Assembly: GCF_016469035.1 (NCBI RefSeq)
Contig: NZ_JAEHJZ010000036.1
Location: 72,475 to 136,474 of the forward strand
DNA: 64,000 nt
Source: Gelidibacter salicanalis
Lineage (GTDB): Bacteria > Bacteroidota > Bacteroidia > Flavobacteriales > Flavobacteriaceae
Reading direction: 5' to 3'
The notes below the pieces were generated by a model. It worked only from the letters and a program-made list of their open reading frames with translations. It was not told where the DNA came from and searched no databases. The position numbers and the translations under genes were made by a program. Below are positions 51,842-61,223 of this stretch, piece by piece (the first letter of the stretch is position 1; each line of letters begins with the position of its first letter).

Positions 51842-54112
51842 ATGCAGTTTGCAAAAGTATTATTTTTCCTTTCTGGTCTTATAAACATTTCTGGAATTAT
51901 TGCCCAAGAGAAGGGCAAAGTTGAAGGTCTAATAATCTCTGAGGCAGGTTCTGTTATGGACAATGTAAATATATTGGTTTTAGGAACTGATAAAGGTGCC
52001 TTTTCAAATAACAATGGACGTTTTGTCATTAGCGATATAGCGGTGGGAGAATATACCTTGGAGGCCTCTGCTATTGGCTATGATGGCGCAAGTAAAAGAA
52101 TAAAGGTTGAAGCGGGGAAAACTGTTGTAGTGAAGATAAACCTCAAAGAAATATCCTTCCAATTGAAAGAAATTACAATTAAGGGCGGTGCTTTAAAAAC
52201 CCGGAATAGGGTAGCATCCATTAGTACTGTTAACCTCAACACCATTAAAAACCTCCATCTTACCAACGCACAACAAATTTTAAATCAAGTACCGGGAGTG
52301 GAGATTGGCGCCTATAACCAAGGCGGTGTGGCCGATGTATTTACGATGCGGGGTTTTAGCGGTGCGGGCCATGAGGGCCAAGCCGCTATAGAAGTTGATG
52401 GTGTATCCCTAAACGAGGGAGAAGGCGCTCACGACGGCTATGCCGATATGAATTTAATAATCCCCATAAATATTAGTAAGGTAGATGTTTATAAAGGTCC
52501 GTCGTCGGTATTATTCGGGAGGTATGGAATGGCTGGAACCTTGGCTTTTGAGACCAGAAAAGGTGGAGTATACCAAGATTTGAGTCTTAAGGGTGGCTCT
52601 TTCGAAACCTTTGATGCACAAATTGCCTTTGGACAGCCTTTCGAATTGGGTAAAAAAACTCTGAAAACCAATTTTGCCGCGCAATTGTACAGAACAAACG
52701 GTTTTACGGAAAACTCTGAATTCCTTAAAGGAAATTTGAATGCACGTGTGGCTTATAACGTCACTGAGCGTACCGATATTACCTTAAACCTTAAAGGCTA
52801 TAGCGGAAAATGGGACGCCCCAGGTTACATCCCCGGTGAACAGTTCTACGACGAAGATAGACGGGGCAAACAGGCTGTTAATGCTGAGAATGATGGTGGG
52901 AATAAGAATTATGTCTCTGAACGTGTTGATGTCAATCATAGTTTTAACAAAACCCTGCGTTTGTTGGTTTTTGGATATGCAGTACAGCAAGATTACCAAC
53001 GTTTTAGTAAATATGGTTTCGAACTGGGAGGACAAACCGAAGATTATATAGTTCGTGATGTATATGCCGTAGGTGCCAATTTAAACGGAATACATAACAT
53101 AGGTTCAATTGATGTGAATTGGGTAAGCGGCCTTGAGTTTTATAACGAATTTAGCGACTTTAAAGGTTGGGCTACTGAAAATAGAGTGAGACGGGATTTT
53201 AGCAAGAATCGCCATAATAAACTGCAATCCTTTTCAGCTTTCGCCCAAGGGGAATTTGAAATTAGTTCTTATTTTAGACCAACCCTCGGTGTCCGCTATG
53301 ATGTTTATGACGGCAGTTTAAAATTAAATGACCCAGGTACCCCTGAAGAAAAAAAGTCGCTCAACAATTTATCGCATTTAAGTCCGAAGGTTGGTTTTCG
53401 CTCTACCCTATTTCAAGGATTTGATTTTAAAACCAATGTTTCCAACGGTTTTACCCTTCCTAGTGGCATTACCCGCTATAATAGTAATGTAAATCTAGAG
53501 CCTTCAGAAATCTGGCAATATGAAGCTGGCGTTGAATATGCTTATAAAAATCATTTCAACCTAAATTTAACCGGATTTATTTTGAATACTTCCAAAGAGG
53601 TAACTGAAACCGCCCCAGGTTCTGGAGAATTCTTTAATTCAGGGAAAACACAACGTCGTGGGCTTGAGTTAGGACTCGCAGTGGAACCTTTGGAACGCTT
53701 AAGCTTAAAAGGCTCTTTTGCCTATACTAGGACCGAAATAATGGATAATGTTGATAAAACCCTAGAAGGGAAGGAAGTGCTCAATGTTCCAAGAACGATA
53801 ACGCACCTCTCCTTAGATTACACGTTAAAATCTGCACTAGGCGCACGCCTGAGTTTAAGGGATATCGGGAAATATGCTACTGGGGTAGACAACTCCTTTT
53901 TTTACCAAGGATATACACTTGTCGATGCCAGCTTCTTTTATAATTTGGGAGGAGCTTTGTCTCATAAGGGTCAAGTTTTTGTTGATATTTCCAATCTTTT
54001 CAATAAAAATTATGCCTCGTATGCCTTTGATTCTTTTGATGATGTTGGAGGGCAGTCTTATTCTCCTGCACCATTGCGAAATTTTTCTATTGGAGTGACT
54101 TATAATCTTTAA
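51842..54112 (+). CDS. TonB-dependent outer-membrane receptor
   Basis: A 756-residue receptor. The signal peptide ends IIAQ (residue 22). A carboxypeptidase-regulatory-like domain (about 26-115; VEGLIISEAGSVMDNVNI, GEYTLEASAIGY) precedes the plug (QQILNQVPGVEIG, FTMRGFSGAGHEGQ and the YKGPSSVLFGRYGMAGTL signature). The C-terminal barrel ends in SIGVTYNL. It is a siderophore- or cobalamin-like receptor rather than a SusC protein, as no SusD follows. A gene order with an MFS permease suggests a small chelate or organic acid as cargo, and nickel metallophore import is one possibility given the neighbouring nickel genes. Confidence 0.93.
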   Translation: MQFAKVLFFLSGLINISGIIAQEKGKVEGLIISEAGSVMDNVNILVLGTDKGAFSNNNGRFVISDIAVGEYTLEASAIGYDGASKRIKVEAGKTVVVKINLKEISFQLKEITIKGGALKTRNRVASISTVNLNTIKNLHLTNAQQILNQVPGVEIGAYNQGGVADVFTMRGFSGAGHEGQAAIEVDGVSLNEGEGAHDGYADMNLIIPINISKVDVYKGPSSVLFGRYGMAGTLAFETRKGGVYQDLSLKGGSFETFDAQIAFGQPFELGKKTLKTNFAAQLYRTNGFTENSEFLKGNLNARVAYNVTERTDITLNLKGYSGKWDAPGYIPGEQFYDEDRRGKQAVNAENDGGNKNYVSERVDVNHSFNKTLRLLVFGYAVQQDYQRFSKYGFELGGQTEDYIVRDVYAVGANLNGIHNIGSIDVNWVSGLEFYNEFSDFKGWATENRVRRDFSKNRHNKLQSFSAFAQGEFEISSYFRPTLGVRYDVYDGSLKLNDPGTPEEKKSLNNLSHLSPKVGFRSTLFQGFDFKTNVSNGFTLPSGITRYNSNVNLEPSEIWQYEAGVEYAYKNHFNLNLTGFILNTSKEVTETAPGSGEFFNSGKTQRRGLELGLAVEPLERLSLKGSFAYTRTEIMDNVDKTLEGKEVLNVPRTITHLSLDYTLKSALGARLSLRDIGKYATGVDNSFFYQGYTLVDASFFYNLGGALSHKGQVFVDISNLFNKNYASYAFDSFDDVGGQSYSPAPLRNFSIGVTYNL

Positions 54113-54793
54113 AATTTTCAAAAAACACCTGTAATTTCTTTCCGCCTAATACGCCGATGGCCCTGGCTCCTTTATATTTGACTGAAGACTTGAGTAACAA
54201 ACACTATTCAAGAAGACCGTAGCCGGGCAAAAGTCCTGATACATTGTGGCCTCATTGTAGTTAAGTGTTTGACGGTAATGCATATAAATTGTGTATTGTG
54301 TTGGATAAAAGCACAAAAGCAATCTACATTAGCGAATAGTATTTGTGATTTACGAGTGCGGAAAGTCAACAAACTTTTTGCATAATGACAGGTTCAAAAA
54401 CCTCGTGGAACTCATAGATGTTAAAGAAAATTTCAGTAACTTCCTCCTTAGAAATCACTGCGGAAATTTTAGTTTTATATTTGGTTTTTTGATACTTAAA
54501 TATACTTAATTTCCGCTTTCCTTTTGTTTAAAAAATACAGTAATAATTGAGTTTTTACAGCAAGCCCAGTTTATCAATAAAAAATGTTGAATTTTCGTTC
54601 AAGATATGATTTTTGGAACAACTGTGGCTATTTTGAAGTGATGGTTGTCACTCGTTTACTTTGAAAGATACTGGACTTCCTGCTTTTTTATGGATGCCAT
54701 AATTAATACTTATTTTAAACCAATAAACTTTTAACCAAGGATTTGCTACAACCGAGAAATCTCAAATGGTTAAGTCACTAAAATGTTATAAAT
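54113..54793. other. Spacer between the TonB receptor and the membrane protein gene
   Basis: About 680 bases. Short coding-like snatches occur around 54290-54430 but cannot be assigned to a family. Possibly old mobile DNA. Confidence 0.4.
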
Positions 54794-55687
54794 ATGACTA
54801 AAAATAACATAGTATCATTTCTCTTCGACAAGCTTCTTTCAGAGAATACTCGTGGGAAAACTGAAGTGATCATTCTCCAAGTGGCGCTCATTAGTTTTTT
54901 TATTCATTTAGCGGTCATCTATTTTTTGAAATTAAATTATATAGACTTTCCATCAAACTCGGAATTATTCAATAACCCTATATCTGCCATCTATACCCCA
55001 TTCTCTTTTATTCTTATTTATGAGGTTTATCTATTAATTTATTATTTACCTAAGTCGTTTACAACCTACATCACAAAGCAATATGAAATTATTACGCTTA
55101 TTATAATCCGTAAATTGTTTAAGGATTTATCGGCATTGGAGCTTTCTGCAAATTGGTTTGAAATTAAAGGAGACCTACAATTTACCTATGATTTAGTCGC
55201 TTCGCTTTTACTTTTTTATTTAATATTCCTGTTTCAAAAACAAGGACAACGAAAAGGTGTCCAGAATGCAAGTATTAAACCAGTAATTGAAAGATTTGTT
55301 AAAAAGAAAAGGTTAATTGCAGTTATTTTGGTGCCCTTATTTTTTGTTATGGCTTTATATACACTTATAGACTGGTTTAAGGAAATTTCCATCTCATTCA
55401 GCGAATTGACCTCATTTGAAAGTATCAATAATCTCTTTTTTGAACAATTTTTTACTGTATTAATTCTAGTAGATGTCGTACTACTTTTAATTTCATTCTT
55501 TTATACAGACCAGTTTCATAAAATTATCAGAAACTCTGGATTTGTTATTTCGACAATTTTAATACGAATGTCGTTTGGAGTCAGCGGATTAATTAGCACT
55601 ATATTAATTGTTGTGGCTGTTCTTTTTGGATTGGCTATACTAACAATTCATAACAAATACGAAAAAAATACTGTTGTTAATGACTAA
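54794..55687 (+). CDS. Multi-pass membrane protein of unknown function
   Basis: A 297-residue protein with about seven hydrophobic helices (first near residues 25-45, last near 265-288). Charged loops include a basic stretch QKQGQRKG and the block KQYEIITLIIIRKLFKDLSALEL, an unusually amphipathic helix with regularly spaced charges. That last pattern slightly recalls voltage-sensor-like or phosphate-stress membrane proteins, but no family can be named. It is flanked by long spacers and has no obvious operon partner. Confidence 0.7.
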   Translation: MTKNNIVSFLFDKLLSENTRGKTEVIILQVALISFFIHLAVIYFLKLNYIDFPSNSELFNNPISAIYTPFSFILIYEVYLLIYYLPKSFTTYITKQYEIITLIIIRKLFKDLSALELSANWFEIKGDLQFTYDLVASLLLFYLIFLFQKQGQRKGVQNASIKPVIERFVKKKRLIAVILVPLFFVMALYTLIDWFKEISISFSELTSFESINNLFFEQFFTVLILVDVVLLLISFFYTDQFHKIIRNSGFVISTILIRMSFGVSGLISTILIVVAVLFGLAILTIHNKYEKNTVVND

Positions 55688-56045
55688 GGATTCTGATGGC
55701 CGGTAAGGCTGAAGCTTAAAACTATGTTGCCTGAATTGGTTCTTTTCCGATGAGTGAGATGGGGCTTAAGTTGTATTCTCGAGATGTTTTTTCGTATATA
55801 AAGTTGAAGCACCTCTGGCTGGCTGGCTCTTAATTTGACATTAAAGTGATTTAAACTTTTTGTGAAAAATAGAAGGGTTGCCCATAATTGCGTTCCCAAC
55901 GTTTCATATTCAAAAACAATTCTTTATGTACACCGTGGGTTACAAGAAAGAAGGAGATTATTCCACACCTCTCCCACTAGAAAAACGAGTAATTTAACTA
56001 TAGTGACAATGTCAAGATTGTTAATGCGCTTTTAAAATAGTAACG
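55688..56045. other. Spacer before the IS5-type remnant
   Basis: About 360 bases with no gene recognised. A 71-codon frame on the minus strand has no supporting features. Confidence 0.45.
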
Positions 56046-56475
56046 TGCGTGCAATGGCATCAATTGTCCTACACAGATGCCTTCTTGATGAAAAGGCCAT
56101 TATGCTTTGTCAACGGGGATTGAAAAAATTGCTGGCTAGCTCTTTTGAAAAGATACAAATCTCTCTTGGATCTCTCCAGTTCAGACCTAGATGGCAGCCA
56201 TACTCCAGCAATACGTGGAGGAAAACTGGAGGAGTACCATGGCAGGGAAAAAACGCAAGCTCCATACACGTACTCACTTCACCCACAGGCAGAGACGGCC
56301 AATAGCCATAATCGAATCTTTGGCAGGAAACCCAAACAACCTTTATGAGATTGAAGTGTAGTTGGAGGTGGCCTTAAAGTATACAAAAGTTTTTAATGTC
56401 TCGTTAGATGAGGCAGCTTGCACTAGAATGAAGATCCAAAGAGCTGAATCTATAGAATGGGTAAAAAAAAGTAGT
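56046..56475 (+). pseudogene. Remnant of an IS5-type DDE transposase
   Basis: At about 56145-56350 the translation DLSSSDLDGSHTPAIRGGK with EEYHGREKTQ matches the IS5-group segment LDGSHTP-RRGGEAV-YQGRKK, containing the first catalytic Asp. After a frameshift, ESLAGNPNNLYEIEV matches the downstream P-AGNHNDLYDIE pattern. Other parts are lost. It is separate from the IS5/IS1182 remnant at 30800. Confidence 0.7.
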
Positions 56476-56538
56476 GATTTATAATCACTACTTTTTTAAA
56501 AAACTTGTAAATAAATATAATTATTATAAAACTTTTTA

Positions 56539-57762
56539 GTACATGACAAAAATACAACCCTCTGAAAATCAACGAAATAAATGTTAAAAATGCAATATAA
56601 ATCATTGATTATCAGTATGTTATACTGATAATTCGCCCTATTTTTCTAATGGAGACAACCAATGCTTGCCTTAAAAATACACAATTAACTTCATTCTCAA
56701 TACCCATTTCAAAGGAAGGATCAACTTGACCAGGGTCAAGTTCATCTCTTACTTTATCATTGCCTTTTGCAAGGTGCAGACCGTGGGTTTCGAGAAACTC
56801 CCAATGCCTTTTACGCCGGTGCCAAAAAGGATTCCTCCCTGAGGCGTATCCAGCGTTTCATTTCAGAGTATGCCATGGACAGCGATCTTGTGGCCAAGCT
56901 TGTTTTCAATTTGCTGCCCAAAAACAAGGGATAAGGTTGAGTATTGACCAGACGAATTGGAAGTTTGGACAGCTGGACATCAACATTTTCATGCTCGGGG
57001 TGGTATATCAAGGTGTGGCCTTTCCGTTGCTCTTTACGATGCTGCCCAAGCGGGGGAATTCAAGCAGCCAGGAACGTATTGACATGGTGGAACATTTCAT
57101 CAGGCTCTTTAGAAAAGATGTGATCGAATCCTTGGTTGCCGATAGGGAGTTTGTGGGGCAGCAATGGCTGGGCTACCTCAACCACAACAACATTAGGTAC
57201 CATATACGCATCCGCAACAACTTCAAAGCGTTCCTGCCCCACAAAAACAAAGAAATAAAAGCAGCCCTCCTTTTCCACAACCTGGCCTTGGGCCAGCTCA
57301 GGCACTGTTCAAAGATCGTCAGGGGTCAACGGCGAGTTGTGCAATTTGTCCGGGCAAAAAACATATGCCAGGGATGATAAACTGGATTTCCTGATCCTGG
57401 GTTCTTTCAACAAACCGGAGGGCCCGCAAAAAAATTAGGCCCAAAGATGGCAAATAGACCCGCCAGCCGGACGGGCAGGAATGCGCTTCAAATCCATGAA
57501 ATCCAGTGGCTTCGATATAGAAAAGACCCACCTCCAGGATATCGAGCGGATAGAAAAACTGGTGCTCTTGATAATGGTGGCTTTCGTGCGGTGTTACAAG
57601 GTTGGGATCTTTTTACATAAAAATATAAAGTCCAAACCCATAAAAAAACATGGAAGGAAGGCAAAAAGTATATTCAAATATGGGCTGGACCACCTCATGG
57701 AACTTTTCTTGAATGCCCTAAAACAAGATATTATAAATGTCTTCTCGTTTTTGTCATGTACT
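56539..57762 (+). mobile_element. IS4-family insertion sequence, copy B (degenerate)
   Basis: About 1.22 kb between AGTACATGACAAA (56539-56551) and its exact reverse complement TTTGTCATGTACT (57750-57762). Length and ends agree with copy A at 28828-30037. Its transposase gene is ruined. No certain target duplication is visible. Confidence 0.85.
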
Positions 57763-57765
57763 TAA
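56700..57765 (+). pseudogene. IS4-family transposase, multiply broken
   Basis: The order of family blocks is intact, but frames and stops alternate: SSLRRIQRFISEYAMDSDL, then a TAA at about 56933, SIDQTNWKFGQLDINIFMLG with the first Asp, SLVADREFVGQQW with the second Asp, then stops near 57375. RWQI, the IS4 signature start, is followed by an in-frame 21-base GC-rich palindrome (57459-57479). The C-terminus KSMKSSGFDIEKTHLQDIER runs to HGRKAKSIFKYG. It is a relative of copy A and is more GC-rich than its surroundings. Confidence 0.85.
57459..57479. repeat. 21-base GC-rich imperfect palindrome inside copy B
   Basis: A GC-rich block (CCCGCCAGCCGG then ACGGGCAGG) lies exactly between the codons for RWQI and the continuing transposase. 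Removing it restores a smooth alignment with copy A. Its arms pair imperfectly around CCGG. It looks like a micro-insertion of a GC-rich palindromic repeat. Confidence 0.6.
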
Positions 57766-57781
57766 ATAAAACATTTAAACC

Positions 57782-58393
57782 TTAATTTTTACCTAAAAGG
57801 TCTTCAAAATCAAGAATGCGATGGCATGTTCTTTTTAATAAGGGGAATTCGTGACTAATAACCAACATTCCCAGTTGACGCTGCTTAATTAACTGCAAAA
57901 CAGTTTCCCAAATCTGTGCTTTAGTAATAGCATCAAGCATCGTGGTCATCTCATCTGCAATCAAATATTTGGTTTCTGGCACAAGAGCTCTTGCAAGGCA
58001 AAACCGCTGCAATTCTCCTCCCGAAAGTTGAGAGGGAAAACGGTGCATCCACTCGTTACTAATTCCCAATTCCCGTAAAAATTCATCGCTAAATACGCCA
58101 GATTCTCCTAAAACCTGATTCATTTGCCAGCGCGGATTAATGGTGTTCTCAGGATGCTGCCCAATTAATTGTACAGGATTTCGCCTTTTAAAAGGATAAG
58201 TTTCACCATCTACCACTACTGAACCTGTATCTGGTTTGAGGTAACCTGCAATAATTTTGGCAAAAGTAGTTTTACCTATGCCACTTTTTCCGTACAGTCC
58301 AAGGATTTCCCCAGGCTTTAGGCTTAAACTAATGTCCTTGAATACCCCATGTTCTGAGTTATAACCAAAACTTATGTTGTTAACTTTCAGCAT
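57782..58393 (-). CDS. ABC transporter ATPase (NikE/CntF/DppF type)
   Basis: The second ATPase of the importer, 203 residues, shorter than typical DppF proteins. Walker A YGKSGIGKTT (about residues 34-43), signature LSGGELQRFCLARAL, Walker B KYLIADEMTTMLD. It lacks the C-terminal oligopeptide-type cysteine extension seen in its partner. It overlaps the upstream ATPase gene by 14 bases and ends the operon 20 bases from IS copy B. Confidence 0.9.
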   Translation of the reverse strand: MLKVNNISFGYNSEHGVFKDISLSLKPGEILGLYGKSGIGKTTFAKIIAGYLKPDTGSVVVDGETYPFKRRNPVQLIGQHPENTINPRWQMNQVLGESGVFSDEFLRELGISNEWMHRFPSQLSGGELQRFCLARALVPETKYLIADEMTTMLDAITKAQIWETVLQLIKQRQLGMLVISHEFPLLKRTCHRILDFEDLLGKN

Positions 58394-59366
58394 AAAAACA
58401 TCTTACTATTCCATTATTTACCATCGCAGACTTTGGTTTGTTTTTTTTACAAAAATCAGTCGCTATAGGACATCGGGGTTCAAACACACAGCCAGGGAAT
58501 ACTTCCCCAGCTTCAGGTTGATTTCCTTTTAAGGCTTTAAAATCATTTTCTGGCAAAGCGCGCCACAAAGCTTTTGTATAAGGATGCCTTAAATTTTCAC
58601 CTTTTCCTAAAAAGTCCTCATTGTTGGCAATTTCTACGGTTTCACCGCCATAAAAAACCGCAATTCTATCAGCGATTTTTAAAGCTGCGTGAATATCGTG
58701 CGTAATAAACATCATGCCTCTGTCATTTTCACTGAGTTGTTTGATGTGGGTTAGCGTCTCTTCCAAAGCTTGCTCATCCAAACCGGGAGTGGGTTCATCG
58801 GCAATTATTAATTTGGCTTCGCTTACCATGGCGGTTGCTATTAAAACCCTCCTGGCCATTCCCCCAGAAAGTTCAAAAGGATACTTTTTATGGGTGTCTT
58901 TTGGTAAGCCCAGCTTTTGAAATGCTTCCTTTTGTATTCTTTTCTTCTCTTTTTTGTTTTGGATACTGCTTTGTACTTGTTGACCCGTTTTCATTAAAGG
59001 ATCTAAAGCCATTACCGATTGTGGAATTAGTGAAATCTCCTTACCCCGGATTTGCTGCTGGCGTTTTGCAGTTAACGCTACCCCTTCAAAATAAATCTTC
59101 CCCTTGATTTCTGCATTTTCAGGTAAAATCCCTAGTAGGGAATCTGCCAACAAGCTTTTTCCCGACCCACTCGAACCTACCACTGCAACTATTTCACCCG
59201 GATGAATGGTCAATTCAAAATCCTTGATTACTTCAATATAGGATTCTCGAAATCCTTTTTTGTACTGTGGAAATGAAAGCGAAAAATCTTTAACCTCCAA
59301 TAAAGACTTCATCTCTTTTGTTTCAGAAAACGGTATTTTTTTCAGCTTTTCCATCGTCAAACTCAA
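58380..59366 (-). CDS. ABC transporter ATPase (NikD/CntD/DppD type)
   Basis: A 328-residue ATPase of the peptide/nickel importer class. Walker A VGSSGSGKSLL (about 57-67), signature LSGGMARRVLIATAM, Walker B LIIADEPTPGLDEQAL, switch histidine in MFITHDIHAAL. The C-terminal oligopeptide/nickel extension contains GCVFEPRCPIATDFC, a cysteine cluster common in DppD/OppD that may hold an iron-sulfur centre. The start overlaps the end of the permease gene by 4 bases, indicating coupled translation. Confidence 0.92.
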   Translation of the reverse strand: MSLTMEKLKKIPFSETKEMKSLLEVKDFSLSFPQYKKGFRESYIEVIKDFELTIHPGEIVAVVGSSGSGKSLLADSLLGILPENAEIKGKIYFEGVALTAKRQQQIRGKEISLIPQSVMALDPLMKTGQQVQSSIQNKKEKKRIQKEAFQKLGLPKDTHKKYPFELSGGMARRVLIATAMVSEAKLIIADEPTPGLDEQALEETLTHIKQLSENDRGMMFITHDIHAALKIADRIAVFYGGETVEIANNEDFLGKGENLRHPYTKALWRALPENDFKALKGNQPEAGEVFPGCVFEPRCPIATDFCKKNKPKSAMVNNGIVRCFYAES

Positions 59367-60226
59367 TGTTTTTGCCCTTTAAACGGGTCGAATACTTTAC
59401 GCAAATTACGTCCCAAACTATCAAAAACAGCCACCATAACCAAAAGCATCAAACCCGGAAACACTGCCAGCCACCACATGCCCGAAGATAAATACCCCAT
59501 TGCTTCCGAAAGGATAATTCCAATAGCTGGTTGCTCTGAAGACAATCCAAAGCCCAAAAAGGTGATACTGGCTTCGTGTAAAATGGCGTGCGGAAACATT
59601 AAGATAAAACCGATAAACAGCTGGGGCATTAAATGTGGTAAAATATGATGTTGGGCAATCCAAAACCATGATTTCCCCATATGTCGGGAAACCGAAATAT
59701 ATTCACTATTTTTTATCTGCATAATCTCTGCCCTTAGCAAACGTGCCAATCGCGGCCAATGCGTTAAAGCCACTGCAATAATAACCCCGTAAAGTCCGCC
59801 GCCAAGCATAAAGGAGATTAAAATAAGCGCTACGATATGTGGTACGCCAAGAAATAAATCAATAAGTCCGGTAACCAATGAATCCAGTGTTTTGTTTACA
59901 AGCAATAATAAACTAAGAATCAAGGCGATCACTCCGCTTATGAAAGCAGCGAGCAATCCTACCCAAAAACTTAGGGACAAACCTTTAACCGTTCTAACAA
60001 ACATATCCCGTCCCAACCAATCTGTACCAAAAGGATGGCTCCATGAAGGGGCGCTATTAGCTTCATCAAAATTTACCACCAGACCTTGAGTGTCTATCAA
60101 GAAACCGCTACCCACAAGAATAAGCAATAAAATAACGCCTAAGACAGAAAAAGTTAAGGCTCGTTTTCGTCGATTCCTTTTTTTGGAACGCTTCAAGGGC
60201 AAATATTTAGAAATCAACTCAGTCAT
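59363..60226 (-). CDS. ABC transporter permease (NikC/CntC/DppC type)
   Basis: I prefer the ATG at 60226 (287 residues), which overlaps the upstream permease stop by 8 bases, over an ATG at 60265 that would overlap by 47. A membrane helix near the N-terminus is followed by the PFGTDWLGRDMFVRTVKG segment typical of DppC. The permease EAA loop is RHMGKSWFWIAQHHILPHLMP-like. About six helices in total. Confidence 0.92.
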   Translation of the reverse strand: MTELISKYLPLKRSKKRNRRKRALTFSVLGVILLLILVGSGFLIDTQGLVVNFDEANSAPSWSHPFGTDWLGRDMFVRTVKGLSLSFWVGLLAAFISGVIALILSLLLLVNKTLDSLVTGLIDLFLGVPHIVALILISFMLGGGLYGVIIAVALTHWPRLARLLRAEIMQIKNSEYISVSRHMGKSWFWIAQHHILPHLMPQLFIGFILMFPHAILHEASITFLGFGLSSEQPAIGIILSEAMGYLSSGMWWLAVFPGLMLLVMVAVFDSLGRNLRKVFDPFKGQKH

Positions 60227-61199
60227 GGGAAGGTTTAATTTGCATCCTTGGGTCGATAACGACATACAGTAAATCTGCTATAAAGTTCCCGACAAAGATG
60301 AAAATCACACTAAACAATGTGATTCCTAAAAGTAAGGGCACATCTCCCCCCAAACCAGCTTTGACCACCGCCTGCCCCAAACCGGGATAGGAAAATACCT
60401 GTTCAGTCAAAACGGCACCGCCAAAAAGTTCGCCAAAGGAGGCAAAGTGCAAAGAGATGGCCGGCAACGAGATATTCCGCAGTCCGTGGCGCCAAAATAG
60501 TTTGATTCCGCTTTCTCCTTTGGCACGAGCAAATCGGATAAATTCACTGTTTAAGACTTCAATTAATTTTTCCCTTGTATGCAAAGCAACACCAGCCACT
60601 CCAACGATACTCAAGGTAAGAACGGGCAGAAATAAATGGTTAATTTTATCTGCAAAACTTACTTCCCCCGTTAGACTGCCGGCAGGAGAAGCCAAGCCCA
60701 CTGGGAACCAGCCCAGCCACGAAGCAAAAAACATCAATAACAATAACCCAAGCCAAAAAGACGGCGTAGAGGCCAAAATGAAACAGTAACTTTTAATGAG
60801 TCGATCCAGTAAAGAACCTTCGTTCATCCCCGCAAGAATGCCCAGTAAAAATCCAAAAACACCTGAAAACAACCAGGCTAAACCCATAAGCGCAATGGAG
60901 GCAGAAAACCTATCGATTATAATTTCAGAAACGGGTTCTCGATAAATTAAGGATGTTCCTAAGTTACCTTGAGTCAAAGCTTTGGCCCATTGGAGGAATT
61001 GTTGGGGTTTCGATTGGTTTAAACCCCAATATTGTTCGATGTTTTTCTGTTGTTCAGGACTTATCCTTGATATTTCTGCACCAATATAGGAACGAACCGG
61101 ATCCACAGGTGAGTAACTTATCAATATAAATGACAAGATGCTGATCGCCGCCAGTAATGCAGCCAATTTTCCTAATTTTTTCAGGATAAATGTAATCAT
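60219..61199 (-). CDS. ABC transporter permease (NikB/CntB/DppB type)
   Basis: A 326-residue permease with six helices. The N-terminus (LAAISILSFILISYSPVDPV), the binding-region segment GNLGTSLIYREPVSEII, and the EAA loop ARAKGESGIKLFWRHGLRN are characteristic of DppB. It begins 24 bases after the substrate-binding protein gene and overlaps the next permease. Confidence 0.93.
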   Translation of the reverse strand: MITFILKKLGKLAALLAAISILSFILISYSPVDPVRSYIGAEISRISPEQQKNIEQYWGLNQSKPQQFLQWAKALTQGNLGTSLIYREPVSEIIIDRFSASIALMGLAWLFSGVFGFLLGILAGMNEGSLLDRLIKSYCFILASTPSFWLGLLLLMFFASWLGWFPVGLASPAGSLTGEVSFADKINHLFLPVLTLSIVGVAGVALHTREKLIEVLNSEFIRFARAKGESGIKLFWRHGLRNISLPAISLHFASFGELFGGAVLTEQVFSYPGLGQAVVKAGLGGDVPLLLGITLFSVIFIFVGNFIADLLYVVIDPRMQIKPSHD

Positions 61200-61223
61200 T
61201 AATAACCTTTTTCTTATGCTATT

